A stretch of 64,000 nucleotides of DNA, taken from Pandoraea captiosa. GTDB lineage: Bacteria; Pseudomonadota; Gammaproteobacteria; Burkholderiales; Burkholderiaceae. The position numbers were made by a program, and so were the translations under genes. The stretch covers positions 216,258-280,257 of the forward strand of contig NZ_CABPSQ010000005.1 in the NCBI RefSeq assembly GCF_902459775.1, given 5' to 3'. Shown here one piece after another: positions 27,028 to 35,771 of this stretch. Positions within the stretch are counted from its first letter, which is position 1. Each line of letters starts with the position of its first letter. The notes beneath the pieces are model-generated. The model saw nothing but the letters and a program-made list of their open reading frames with translations, made no database searches and was not told where the DNA came from.

Positions 27028-28074
27028 ATGGAGACAACCCCTTCCCCGCTGCGGCGGCAACTCATGCTCGGCGCCGCATCGGCGTTGGTCACCGGTGGTC
27101 TGGCCAGCCCGTGGGGCGGCGCATTCGCGCAATCCGGCCCACTCAAGATTTCCCATCAATTTCCCGGCGGCACGCTGACCGAAGGCGATTTTCGCGACCG
27201 GCTATGTCGCAAGTTCGCGCAGGAAGTCGAGAAGCGCACCAACGGTGCCCTGAAATTCCAGGTCTACCCGGGTAGCTCGCTCATGAAGACCAACGCCCAG
27301 TTCTCGGCGTTGCGGCGCGGCGCGCTCGACCTGTCGCTTTATCCGCTGCCTTATGCGGGTGGCGAAGTCCGCGAGCTCAACATCGGGTTGATGCCCGGAC
27401 TGGTGACGTCCTACGCGCAAGGCACCGCCTGGCGCAACGGGGAGATCGGCAAGGTGCTCACCGATGTGCTCGCGGAGAAGAACATCGTCATCGTGAGCTG
27501 GGTGTGGCAGGCCGGTGGTGTTGCCAGCCGGGCCAAGCCGCTCGTGGCGCCGGAAGATGCCAAGGGTCTGAAGGTGCGCGGCGGCAGCCGCGAGATGGAC
27601 ATGATGCTCAAGGAAGCCGGTGCCGCCGTGATTTCGCTGCCGTCCAACGAGCTTTACGCGGCCATGCAGACCGGGGCGATGGACGCGGCCATGACCTCGT
27701 CGACCAGCCTCATGTCGTTCCGACTCGAAGAAGTGTCGAAGCATCTGACCACGGGACGCAACAAATCCTACTGGTTCATGCTTGAGCCGCTGCTCATGTC
27801 GAAGCAGATCTTCGACAAGCTGCCCAAGGATCAGCAGCAGGTCATTTTGCAGGTCGGGGCGGAACTGGAGTCGTTCGGCACGGAAGCCGCCAAGGCCGAC
27901 GATGCGCAGATCGCCAGCGTGTACACGAAGGCCGGCGCGAAGGTATACGACCTCGACGAAGCGACGGTCATGAAGTGGCGCGACATTGCCCGGCGCACCG
28001 CGTGGAAGGATTACGCGAGCAAGTCGGACACGTGCGCGAAGCTGCTCGCGCTTGCCGAGAAGGTGCCCGCATGA
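27028..28074 (+). CDS. TRAP transporter solute-binding protein (DctP family), probable malonate receptor
   Basis: A 348-aa periplasmic binding protein with a Tat-like signal peptide (PLRRQLMLGAASALVTGG..., cleaved near AFAQS) and the DctP fold (LKISHQFPGG..., KVRGGSREMD, the conserved substrate-binding Arg in KVRGG). Shine-Dalgarno CAGGAGA lies eight bases before the ATG; the frame upstream of 27028 is non-homologous. It overlaps the DctQ gene by ATGA. The malonate substrate is inferred from the downstream genes. Confidence 0.9.
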   Translation: METTPSPLRRQLMLGAASALVTGGLASPWGGAFAQSGPLKISHQFPGGTLTEGDFRDRLCRKFAQEVEKRTNGALKFQVYPGSSLMKTNAQFSALRRGALDLSLYPLPYAGGEVRELNIGLMPGLVTSYAQGTAWRNGEIGKVLTDVLAEKNIVIVSWVWQAGGVASRAKPLVAPEDAKGLKVRGGSREMDMMLKEAGAAVISLPSNELYAAMQTGAMDAAMTSSTSLMSFRLEEVSKHLTTGRNKSYWFMLEPLLMSKQIFDKLPKDQQQVILQVGAELESFGTEAAKADDAQIASVYTKAGAKVYDLDEATVMKWRDIARRTAWKDYASKSDTCAKLLALAEKVPA

Positions 28075-28679
28075 GTGGGGCCGTCGCGAGCGCCGAGCCG
28101 GTGGTGGCTCGCTCACGCGCGCTGCGGCGGCTCGACGCGCTCCTGCAGGGCGTGAGTCGCTTGCTGATGCTCGTGTGCATGCTGGCGCTCGTGGGGGCCG
28201 CCCTTGTGCTCAGCTACAGCGTGTTTGCGCGGCACGTGCTTAAGCTCGCCACCGACTGGCAGGACGAAGCTGCCGTGTTCATGCTCGTCGGTGCGACCTT
28301 CGTCTCGGCCGCGCACGTGCAGCACTTGCGCGGTCACATCGGCATCGAAGCGATTACCACGCTGCTCTCGCCGCGTGTGAACCGTGTGCGGCGCTGGGTC
28401 GTCGACATCTTCACACTGGCGTTCTGCGGCTTCTTCGCCTGGAAGTCGTGGACGCTGTTCTGGGAAGCCTACGTGGACGGTCAGACGAGCAGTTCGACCT
28501 GGGGGCCGCCGCTCTCGATTCCGTATGGTCTGATGGCGTTCGGCATGACGTTGCTCTCGGTGCAACTTCTGCTGCAAGTCGCGATCGGGGCTTGCGAGAT
28601 GAAGGCAGGCGTTGCCGGACATTCGGGGAATGCAGAGGCTGGGGGACACACCCCGGATCGCACGGGAGGGCACGCATGA
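28071..28679 (+). CDS. TRAP transporter small permease (DctQ family)
   Basis: A 202-aa protein with four membrane helices and the DctQ signature FARHVLKLATDWQDEAAVF. It is the accessory membrane subunit of the tripartite transporter. The start overlaps the P-subunit stop (ATGA), and the stop overlaps the large permease start in the same way. The C-terminal 30 residues are hydrophilic and Gly-rich. Confidence 0.9.
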   Translation: MSGAVASAEPVVARSRALRRLDALLQGVSRLLMLVCMLALVGAALVLSYSVFARHVLKLATDWQDEAAVFMLVGATFVSAAHVQHLRGHIGIEAITTLLSPRVNRVRRWVVDIFTLAFCGFFAWKSWTLFWEAYVDGQTSSSTWGPPLSIPYGLMAFGMTLLSVQLLLQVAIGACEMKAGVAGHSGNAEAGGHTPDRTGGHA

Positions 28680-30019
28680 GCGAGCTCGGTATCGGATTGC
28701 TGTACGGGGGCGCCACGCTCGTCGCCATGTTCTCGGGCATGCCCATCGCCTTTGCCCTCGGCGCGGTGGCGGTCGCATTCATGTTCGGATTCATGCCGGC
28801 GTCGTCGCTCGATACGGTCACGCAGAACGTCTACGAGGAGATGGCCAGCATTACGCTGCTATCGATTCCGCTCTTCATTCTGAAGGGCGCGGCGATCGGC
28901 AAGTCGCGCGCAGGGCAGGACCTGTATCTCGCGTTGCATGCGTGGATGCGACGGATTCCCGGTGGGCTGGGCATCGCCAACGTTTTCGCCTGCGGCCTGT
29001 TCGCGGCGATGGCGGGGTCGAGTCCGGCAACGTGTTCCGCCATCGGCAGTGCGGGGATTCCGGAGATGCGCCAGCGCGGATATTCGCCGGGATTTGCCGC
29101 CGGGATCATTGCGGCGGGCGGCACACTGGGCATTCTGCTGCCGCCGTCGATCACCATGATTCTCTACGCGGTGGCAGCGGAGCAGTCGCTGGGGCGCCTG
29201 TTCCTGGCGGGCATCGTGCCCGCCTTGCTGCTGGTGGGGTTGTTTTCCTGCTATGCGGCCTGGCGCTACCGGAAGGAGTACGCCAGTGCGCAGGTCGCGC
29301 TCGCCAGGCACGGTACACCGTCGCCGTTCCCGACCGAACCGCCCGCCACGCTGCGCGAAAAGCTGGCGCTGCTGCCGCGCGTTCTGCCGTTCGTGACGCT
29401 GCTCATCGGTGTGATGGCGGCGCTCTACGGCGGTTACGCCACGCCGTCGGAGACGGCCGGGCTCGGTGGATTGCTCGCGCTGGCCCTCATTGCGGTGATC
29501 TACCGCATGTGGCGCCCGCGCCAGCTGGCGCCGATTCTGACCGGCACATTGCGCGAGTCGACGATGTTGATGTTCGTCATCGGCATGTCGCTGCTCTATT
29601 CCTACGTGATGAGCTATCTGCACATCAGCCAGTCGGCCGCGCAGTGGATCGTGGGGCTGCAACTGTCGCGCTGGGTGCTGCTCGCCGCGATCTTGCTGAT
29701 GGTGGTCGTGCTGGGCTTCTTCCTGCCGCCGGTGAGCATCATTCTCATGACGGCGCCGATCATTCTGCCGCCGCTGCGCGCCGCGGGCTTCGACCTGGTG
29801 TGGTTCGGTGTCGTGATGACGATCGTCATGGAACTGGGGTTGATTCACCCGCCCGTCGGTCTCAACATATTCGTGATCAAGAACACTGCCCCCGATATCG
29901 CGTTGCGCGACATCGTCTGGGGCGTGATGCCTTTCGTCGTGCTGATGGTCGTGGCCGTCGTTCTCATCTGCCTGTTGCCCGGCTTGTCGCTGTGGCTGCC
30001 GGACCTGTTGATGGGATGA
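28676..30019 (+). CDS. TRAP transporter large permease (DctM family)
   Basis: A 447-aa protein with about 12 membrane helices, the sodium-driven translocating subunit. The motifs MAGSSPATCSAIGS and GGTLGILLPPSI are classic for DctM, with a second LGFFLPPVSI element in the C-terminal repeat. Together with the P and Q subunits it should import C3/C4 dicarboxylates; malonate is the inferred substrate given matB and the decarboxylase behind it. Confidence 0.93.
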   Translation: MSELGIGLLYGGATLVAMFSGMPIAFALGAVAVAFMFGFMPASSLDTVTQNVYEEMASITLLSIPLFILKGAAIGKSRAGQDLYLALHAWMRRIPGGLGIANVFACGLFAAMAGSSPATCSAIGSAGIPEMRQRGYSPGFAAGIIAAGGTLGILLPPSITMILYAVAAEQSLGRLFLAGIVPALLLVGLFSCYAAWRYRKEYASAQVALARHGTPSPFPTEPPATLREKLALLPRVLPFVTLLIGVMAALYGGYATPSETAGLGGLLALALIAVIYRMWRPRQLAPILTGTLRESTMLMFVIGMSLLYSYVMSYLHISQSAAQWIVGLQLSRWVLLAAILLMVVVLGFFLPPVSIILMTAPIILPPLRAAGFDLVWFGVVMTIVMELGLIHPPVGLNIFVIKNTAPDIALRDIVWGVMPFVVLMVVAVVLICLLPGLSLWLPDLLMG

Positions 30020-30051
30020 GGGCGCAGACCACAATGTCTTGAGAGGAAGCC

Positions 30052-31617
30052 ATGAAGGATGAGCCGATCATGTCTGCAATGTCTGCCACGCCCGTTCCGT
30101 TGTCGATGAGTTCATCGTCATCGGGTACGTCGTCATCATCCGTCGCTACCGCAGCCGGGCGCGGCGCGCCCGACAGTGTGGCGGAGGTGAGCGCACCGGT
30201 GCCTTCGCCGAAGCCATCGCTGGGCGAGCGGCTCGGACAATGGTTCGGTCGCGGCGGCAAGTCGGGCGGGCAGGGCGGAGGGCCGAAGGATGGCAAGGAG
30301 GGCAAAGTGGTCGCGGCAACGCTCTCGGCGCGTGCCGAGAACGCCTTGCGCAGGCAGCTGACGCAGTGCCTGTCGGCGCGGCTGACCGACTCGTCGGCCA
30401 ACGAGGCGGCACGTGAGTTTATGACGCGATACTGCGCGGCGCCGCCCGCAGAGCAGCTGGCGCTGCTCACGGTCGTCGCCGATATCTGCGCGAGCGACGG
30501 CGAGGCCGGCGGCGACGCAAAAGCCGGAGGGGAGGGCAAGGAAGGCAAGGAAGCCAGGGAGCGACGCGCCGCGACCGGACTGGCCGGTGCGCTGGGCAGC
30601 GCGCGCGTGCGTTTCCTCAAGCGCTTCAACGCACTGCCCGACGGTTTGCCGTTTCTCGTGCGCTGGCGCGCGGACATGTTGCAGCACCGCGCCGCGTTGC
30701 CGGGGCTCGCCGCCCTCGAGGAAGACCTCGGCAGCCTCTTCTCGACCTGGTTCGACGTCGGCTTGCTGGAATTGCATCCGATTACCTGGGACTCCCCGGC
30801 GTCGCTGCTCGAAAAGCTCATGCGCTATGAAGCCGTGCACGAGATTTCGTCGTGGGCGGATTTGCGCAACCGGCTCGATTCCGATCGTCGTTGTTATGCC
30901 TTCTTTCACCCGCGTATGCCGCGCGAGCCGTTGATTTTCGTTGAGGTGGCGTTCGTGCCCGATATGGCGGCTGACGTGCACTCGCTGCTCGACGAAAAGG
31001 CGCCGCTCGAAGACCTGCGGCGCGTGCGGTGGGCCATCTTCTATTCCATCTCGAATACGCAGCCGGGGCTGCGAGGCGTGAGCTTCGGCAACTTCCTGCT
31101 CAAGCGCGTGATCGACGAATTGCAGATCGACTTCCCGAAGCTGCGCAATTTCGCCACGCTCTCGCCGATTCCCGGGTTCAGCGACTGGTTGCGGCAACTC
31201 CCGGCGCAGGCGCTCGCGCAGGTGCTCGGTCCCAAGCGGGGGAAGTGGCTCGCGCAGGAACCGTCGCTGGCGACGCAGGCGACCGGTGCGCAGGTGCTGG
31301 CCTGGTTGCAGACAGCGCCCGAGCGCAAGAGCGTGCAGACGTTGCAGCGTTCGCTGGGCGAGGCGCTTGCGGCGCACTATCTGGCGCGCGAGCTCGTTCG
31401 CGGGCAACCGCGTGATCCGGTCGCGCGCTTTCACCTTGGTAACGGGGCGCGTGTGGAGCGCATCAACTGGCACGCCGATCTCTCGAAGAAGGGCGTGAGG
31501 CAGTCATGCGGCATGATGGTCAATTATCTTTACGTGCCGGACGAACTCGACGCCAATCTGCAACGCCTTATCGACGGCGAGCCCGCACTCGGGCGTGCCG
31601 TGGCGCGCTTGCTGTGA
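30052..31617 (+). CDS. Malonyl-CoA decarboxylase
   Basis: A 521-aa MCD-family enzyme converting malonyl-CoA to acetyl-CoA and CO2. Conserved blocks: SISNTQPGLRGVSFGNFLLK with the family Ser/Asn region, FATLSPIPGFSDWL, and DPVARFHLGNGARVERINW with the catalytic His. The first 105 residues are unusual: a Ser-rich and Gly/Lys-rich low-complexity stretch (SSSSSGTSSSS; GGKSGGQGGG) precedes the domain, and a second Gly/Lys/Glu-rich insert lies near 150-175. GAGAGGAAG precedes the ATG. It is 32 bp behind the DctM gene. Confidence 0.93.
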   Translation: MKDEPIMSAMSATPVPLSMSSSSSGTSSSSVATAAGRGAPDSVAEVSAPVPSPKPSLGERLGQWFGRGGKSGGQGGGPKDGKEGKVVAATLSARAENALRRQLTQCLSARLTDSSANEAAREFMTRYCAAPPAEQLALLTVVADICASDGEAGGDAKAGGEGKEGKEARERRAATGLAGALGSARVRFLKRFNALPDGLPFLVRWRADMLQHRAALPGLAALEEDLGSLFSTWFDVGLLELHPITWDSPASLLEKLMRYEAVHEISSWADLRNRLDSDRRCYAFFHPRMPREPLIFVEVAFVPDMAADVHSLLDEKAPLEDLRRVRWAIFYSISNTQPGLRGVSFGNFLLKRVIDELQIDFPKLRNFATLSPIPGFSDWLRQLPAQALAQVLGPKRGKWLAQEPSLATQATGAQVLAWLQTAPERKSVQTLQRSLGEALAAHYLARELVRGQPRDPVARFHLGNGARVERINWHADLSKKGVRQSCGMMVNYLYVPDELDANLQRLIDGEPALGRAVARLL

Positions 31618-31634
31618 GCCCGTCAGGAAACCCC

Positions 31635-32435
31635 ATGGAGACACGCGTGAGCGAGGTTCTGCGCGACGACAGTTTGCTTGACGAGGGGTTGGTGACACTG
31701 ACGCTGTCCAACCCCGGCAAGCTCAATGCCATCTCGGTGGCGATGTGGCAGGCGCTGCGCACGCATTTGCAGACGCTCGACGGCGATCCGCGCGTGCGGG
31801 CCATCGTCATTCGCGGCGCGCAAGGAAACTTCGCTGCCGGCGCAGATATCGAGGAATTCCCGACCGAGCGAGACAGTTACGACGCGCTGCGCCGCTATCA
31901 CGGCGAGGTGATCGGGCCGACGCTGGAGGCGCTCGCGCGCTGCCGTCATCCGAGCGTGGCGCTGATCGAGGGCGTGTGTGTCGGCGGTGGCCTTGAGATC
32001 GCGGCGCATTGCGATCTTCGTATCGCGGCGCAGGGCGCGCGTTTCGGTGTGCCGATCAACAAACTCGGTTTCCCGATGGCGCCGGGTGAACTGCGCGGCG
32101 TGCTGGCGCTGGTCGGTCGGGCCGTCACGCTGGAAATTCTGCTCGAAGGCCGTGTGTTCGGCGCGGCGGAGGCGAAGGAGAAGGGGCTGCTCACCCGCAT
32201 CGTCGAGGACGAAGAGGTGGAAGAAGCAGGCTACACTTGCGCCCGACGCGTCGCCGCGGGAGCGCCGCTCGCCGCGCAGTTGAACAAGTGGCTCATTGCG
32301 CGACTGGCGCCGAACGTGCCGCCGCTGTCCGAGGCCGAGTGGCAAAAGGCTTTTTCCTACTGGGACTCGCACGATCACCGCGAAGGCGTGAGCGCGTTTC
32401 TCGAGAAGCGCCCGCCCGACTTCCGGGGCCGCTGA
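31635..32435 (+). CDS. Enoyl-CoA hydratase/isomerase (crotonase) family protein in the malonate operon
   Basis: A 266-aa crotonase-fold protein. The oxyanion-hole region (NFAAGADIEEF) and GGGLEIAAHCD are present, with Glu121 at the position of the first catalytic Glu of rat enoyl-CoA hydratase (E144). At the second (E164) position there is Ile141 (FGVPINKLG), so a normal hydratase reaction is doubtful; an isomerase, decarboxylase or thioesterase-like crotonase is possible. TCAGGA precedes the ATG at 31635. It lies 17 bp after the decarboxylase, inside the malonate run. Confidence 0.85.
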   Translation: METRVSEVLRDDSLLDEGLVTLTLSNPGKLNAISVAMWQALRTHLQTLDGDPRVRAIVIRGAQGNFAAGADIEEFPTERDSYDALRRYHGEVIGPTLEALARCRHPSVALIEGVCVGGGLEIAAHCDLRIAAQGARFGVPINKLGFPMAPGELRGVLALVGRAVTLEILLEGRVFGAAEAKEKGLLTRIVEDEEVEEAGYTCARRVAAGAPLAAQLNKWLIARLAPNVPPLSEAEWQKAFSYWDSHDHREGVSAFLEKRPPDFRGR

Positions 32436-32498
32436 GCGCAGCGTGCCTCGTCCCCCTTTTTCGACGACGCTTACATTGTTCTGAATCCGGTTCTGTTT

Positions 32499-34031
32499 AT
32501 GACGCAAGACGCCAACCTCTACCGACTCTTTGCCGAACGTTTTCCCGCCGACAAGACGGCGTGCGCCATCGAGACCCCCGAAGGGCTTTACTACAGTTGG
32601 GACGATCTCGAACGCGCTAGTGCGCGTATTGCGAATCTGCTCGCCAGTCTGGAGCTGAGTCCGGGAGCACGCGTGGCCGTGCAGGTCGAGAAGTCGCCCG
32701 AGGCATTGCTGCTGTACCTCGCCACGTTGCGCGCGGGCCTCGTTTATCTTCCGCTCAATACCGCCTATCGCGAAGGCGAGATCGCGTATTTCGTCGAGAA
32801 CGCTGAGCCCGATGTGGTGGTGTGCAGTCCGTCGAACTTCGGCTGGGTGTCGAAGATCGCCTTTACCAACGGCGCGAAGCACGTCTACACGCTGGGCGAC
32901 GACCGCACCGGCTCGCTGCTCGAGCGCGCGGCATGGTTCGGCGATACCTTCGAGACGGTGCCGCGTGCACCGGACGATCTGGCGGCGATTCTCTACACGT
33001 CGGGCACCACGGGACGCAGCAAGGGGGCGATGCTCTCGCACGGCAATCTTGCAAGCAACGCGCGCGTGTTGCATTCGTTCTGGGGATGGGGCGAGCGCGA
33101 GGGCGGTGACGTGTTGCTCCATGCGTTGCCGATCTTCCACGTCCACGGACTGTTTGTGGCAAGCCACGCCGCGCTGTATTCGGGCAGCAAGATGATCTGG
33201 CTGTCGAAGTTCGACGCGCGCGAAGTGCTCCATCAGTTGCCGCGCGCGACGGTCTTCATGGGGGTGCCGACGTATTACGTCCGCCTGCTCGCGGAAGCCG
33301 GACTCGATCGCGAGGTGTGCCGCAACGTGCGCTTGTTCATTTCGGGCTCGGCGCCGTTGCTGCGCGAGACCTTCGATGCGTTCAGGCAGCGCACGGGGCA
33401 CACGATTCTGGAGCGTTACGGCATGTCGGAGACGGTCATGCTGGTCTCCAATCCGTATCACGGCGACGCGCCGGCGGTGCGTCGGGCGGGCACGGTCGGC
33501 ATTCCGCTGCCCGAGGTGAGCGTTCGCATCGTCGGCGACGACGGCCAGCCTAGCGCGCCAGGCGACATCGGGCACATTCAGGTCAAGGGGCCTAACGTGT
33601 TCGCGGGGTATTGGCGCATGCCGGAGAAGACGGCGGAAGAGTTCACGGACGATGGATTCTTCAAGACCGGCGACGTGGGCCGAATCGATGAGGACGGCTA
33701 CGTGCATATCGTGGGTCGCTCCAAGGACCTCATCATCTCCGGCGGTTACAACGTCTACCCGAAGGAAATCGAAGGCTTCATCGACGAGATGGACGGCGTG
33801 GCGGAGTCGGCCGTGATCGGCGTGCCGCATCCGGACTTCGGAGAGGCGGTGGTCGCCGTGATCGTGCCGCGTGACGGTGCGCAGGCGCCCGATGAGCGCG
33901 CCGTGATCGACGCGCTCAAGCAACGCATCGCCAACTTCAAGGTGCCCAAACGTGTGCACGTCGTGAACGAGTTGCCGCGCAATACGATGGGCAAGGTGCA
34001 GAAGAACCTGCTGCGCGACCGGTTCAAGTGA
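32499..34031 (+). CDS. matB: Malonyl-CoA synthetase MatB
   Basis: A 510-aa acyl-CoA synthetase. ATP-binding P-loop LYTSGTTGRSKGAM; HALPIFHVHGLF and ERYGMSETVML are as in MatB (a methionine follows the YG motif, seen in malonate-activating enzymes), and the C-terminal catalytic Lys is in NTMGKVQKN. It activates malonate with CoA. It is the last gene of the run TRAP P-Q-M, decarboxylase, crotonase, matB. No Shine-Dalgarno is evident before the ATG. Confidence 0.9.
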   Translation: MTQDANLYRLFAERFPADKTACAIETPEGLYYSWDDLERASARIANLLASLELSPGARVAVQVEKSPEALLLYLATLRAGLVYLPLNTAYREGEIAYFVENAEPDVVVCSPSNFGWVSKIAFTNGAKHVYTLGDDRTGSLLERAAWFGDTFETVPRAPDDLAAILYTSGTTGRSKGAMLSHGNLASNARVLHSFWGWGEREGGDVLLHALPIFHVHGLFVASHAALYSGSKMIWLSKFDAREVLHQLPRATVFMGVPTYYVRLLAEAGLDREVCRNVRLFISGSAPLLRETFDAFRQRTGHTILERYGMSETVMLVSNPYHGDAPAVRRAGTVGIPLPEVSVRIVGDDGQPSAPGDIGHIQVKGPNVFAGYWRMPEKTAEEFTDDGFFKTGDVGRIDEDGYVHIVGRSKDLIISGGYNVYPKEIEGFIDEMDGVAESAVIGVPHPDFGEAVVAVIVPRDGAQAPDERAVIDALKQRIANFKVPKRVHVVNELPRNTMGKVQKNLLRDRFK

Positions 34032-34169
34032 GGGGTTTGCGACACGCTGTCGCAAGTTGACGCACGTTGGCGCACATTGACGAATGACGTGGTGCCGTCC
34101 GTGGCGCTGTCATGCGACGATGTGCCGCGCAGAGGGTCCGGCATCGAGGTGATGCGGTGCCGGACATAA

Positions 34170-34201
34170 AAAATGCCGCCCGTTTCCGGGCGGCAATTTT
34201 T
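34170..34201. terminator. bidirectional Rho-independent terminator (matB / SIMPL gene)
   Basis: An 8-bp stem GCCGCCCG/CGGGCGGC with loop TTTC is flanked by an A-run on the left and a T-run on the right, so it can stop transcripts from both convergent genes. Confidence 0.85.
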
Positions 34202-34214
34202 GGGGTGCGCTGTC

Positions 34215-34270
34215 GTGTTTCGTCCGAAGTGTTTCGTCTGAAGTGTTTCGTCCGAAGTGTTTCGTCCGAA
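34215..34270. repeat. 14-bp tandem repeat, four copies
   Basis: Four head-to-tail copies of GTGTTTCGTCCGAA (34215-34228, 34229-34242 with one C-to-T change, 34243-34256, 34257-34270) lie between the matB terminator and the convergent SIMPL gene. Confidence 0.9.
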
Positions 34271-34302
34271 GCGGACCCAACGCGTCAGACTAACCGCGTG
34301 AG

Positions 34303-35010
34303 TTACTTCATCTGCACGGTGCCCGAGACCGTTACGGTCACTTGCGTCTTGCCGCCTTCGAGTTGCATCGGCGGCGCGGCATCGGCGCTTGCGCTCACGG
34401 CCATCGCCTTCATTGCGTAAGGGCGCGGCATGACGGGGGCGTTCGTGCCGACCTGCACCTGACGAATCGTGTACCCGCTGTAGCCGAAAGCCTTCACGTT
34501 GCTCTGCGCCTGATCGCGGAAGGCCTGAATGGCCTGATTGGTCAGCTCGGCCTGGGTCTTCTCCTGCGCTTCGCGTGAGAGCGAGAACGACACGCCATCC
34601 ATTTGCATCTGATCCGAGATCTGGCTGGCCAGACGCGACGCAGCGCCGAAATCCTTCGACTTCATCTGCAGTTCGGTGCGGCCCCGCCATGCGGTGATCT
34701 TGCCGTCGCGGTTGGTTGTCGGATAGAGCGAGACGTTGCCCGTCTGCACTTCAACGGCGTTCTGGCTCTTGGCGACGGACATCGCCTTGTTCGCCTTCTG
34801 CGTCAGGTTGCGCGACACGGTCGCGGCATCGGGACCTTGTTCCTGCGCCGACATGGTGATGTGAACGGTGTCCTGCTCGACTTCCTTCGTTGCATGGGCT
34901 TCGAGGCCCAGCACGCCGGAGACCTGACGGTTCGACTCGTCACCCGATTGGGCATAGGCGGCGTTGGCGGCAGTCGCAATCAACAGCGCTGCGGCGAGAG
35001 ACTTGCGCAT
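34303..35010 (-). CDS. SIMPL-domain (DUF541) periplasmic protein
   Basis: A 235-aa exported protein: signal peptide MRKSLAAALLIATAANAAYA (cut before QS), then the SIMPL/DUF541 domain (GVLGLEAHATKEVEQDTVHITM, later IQAFRDQAQSNVKAFGYSG, VTVTVSGTVQMK at the C-terminus). The family includes E. coli YggE, linked to oxidative stress; the biochemical role is not established. AAGGAC precedes the ATG at 35010; 22 extra residues from an upstream ATG at 35076 are not supported. Confidence 0.88.
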   Translation of the reverse strand: MRKSLAAALLIATAANAAYAQSGDESNRQVSGVLGLEAHATKEVEQDTVHITMSAQEQGPDAATVSRNLTQKANKAMSVAKSQNAVEVQTGNVSLYPTTNRDGKITAWRGRTELQMKSKDFGAASRLASQISDQMQMDGVSFSLSREAQEKTQAELTNQAIQAFRDQAQSNVKAFGYSGYTIRQVQVGTNAPVMPRPYAMKAMAVSASADAAPPMQLEGGKTQVTVTVSGTVQMK

Positions 35011-35166
35011 AGTTTTGTCCTTTTTCGAATGTAAGTTCGCATCTTGGCGGCGAACGTTTGACCGGCTGCCGACCACCGCTAGTGGGTACGTACTATGCGT
35101 AAGCCGGCAACGTTATACAGACGCTATCGCAACAATTTTGGTTCCCTTCGGGATACTTCTGGCGAA

Positions 35167-35637
35167 TCAGACTCTAAGTAAGTGCTTGCTAATGTATTTC
35201 CAGTGTTCGGGGGCGACGGGCGTGATCGAAAGGCGATTGCCGCGCGCGAGTACCAGCATGCCGTCGAGCGCCGGTGTCTCGCGCATTTCGGTCAATGGGA
35301 CGAGCCGGGTCTTGCGATCGAGCTTCACGTCGACGAGGAGCCAGCGTGGGGCCTCGGGCGTCGATTTGGGATCGAAGTACGGGCTCTTTGGGTCGAACTG
35401 CGTCGGATCGGGATACGCCGTCGAGGCGACGGTCGCCAATCCGGCAATGCCCGGCACCGCACAACTCGAATGGTAGAAGAGCACGCCGTCGCCGATGCGC
35501 ATGTCGTCACGCATGAAATTGCGCGCCTGATAGTTGCGCACGCCGGTCCAGGGCAGGGTCTGGTGCTTGGCGTTGGCGAGGTCGTCGATGCTCGCCTCTT
35601 CGGGCTCGGACTTCATTAGCCAGTAACGTTGCGTCAT
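35167..35637 (-). CDS. EVE-domain protein
   Basis: A 156-aa single-domain EVE protein (YWLMKSEPEEASIDDL, WTGVRNYQARNFMRDDM, FYHSSCAVPGIAG). The fold is PUA-like and binds modified bases in RNA or DNA in better-studied relatives; many EVE proteins sit in defence or RNA-modification contexts, but no such partner is next to this one. The ATG at 35637 gives the canonical start; the frame extends to 35691 without homology. No clear Shine-Dalgarno. Confidence 0.88.
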   Translation of the reverse strand: MTQRYWLMKSEPEEASIDDLANAKHQTLPWTGVRNYQARNFMRDDMRIGDGVLFYHSSCAVPGIAGLATVASTAYPDPTQFDPKSPYFDPKSTPEAPRWLLVDVKLDRKTRLVPLTEMRETPALDGMLVLARGNRLSITPVAPEHWKYISKHLLRV

Positions 35638-35771
35638 GAGGTTTCGGTGAAATCGTCTCTGAATGTTTGCCGCACTGCGATATTGGGCCAATTCCTATAC
35701 TATGCCTTTGTGACCTTTGCGTGACGTTTCATGTACATGTTCAACCGCCTATGCCGATAGGAGAGTGAGTC

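Noticed and set aside
31623-34055. Long minus-strand open frame opposite the crotonase and matB
   Set aside because: Arg/His-rich antisense shadow of clear coding genes, with no ribosome site or homology.
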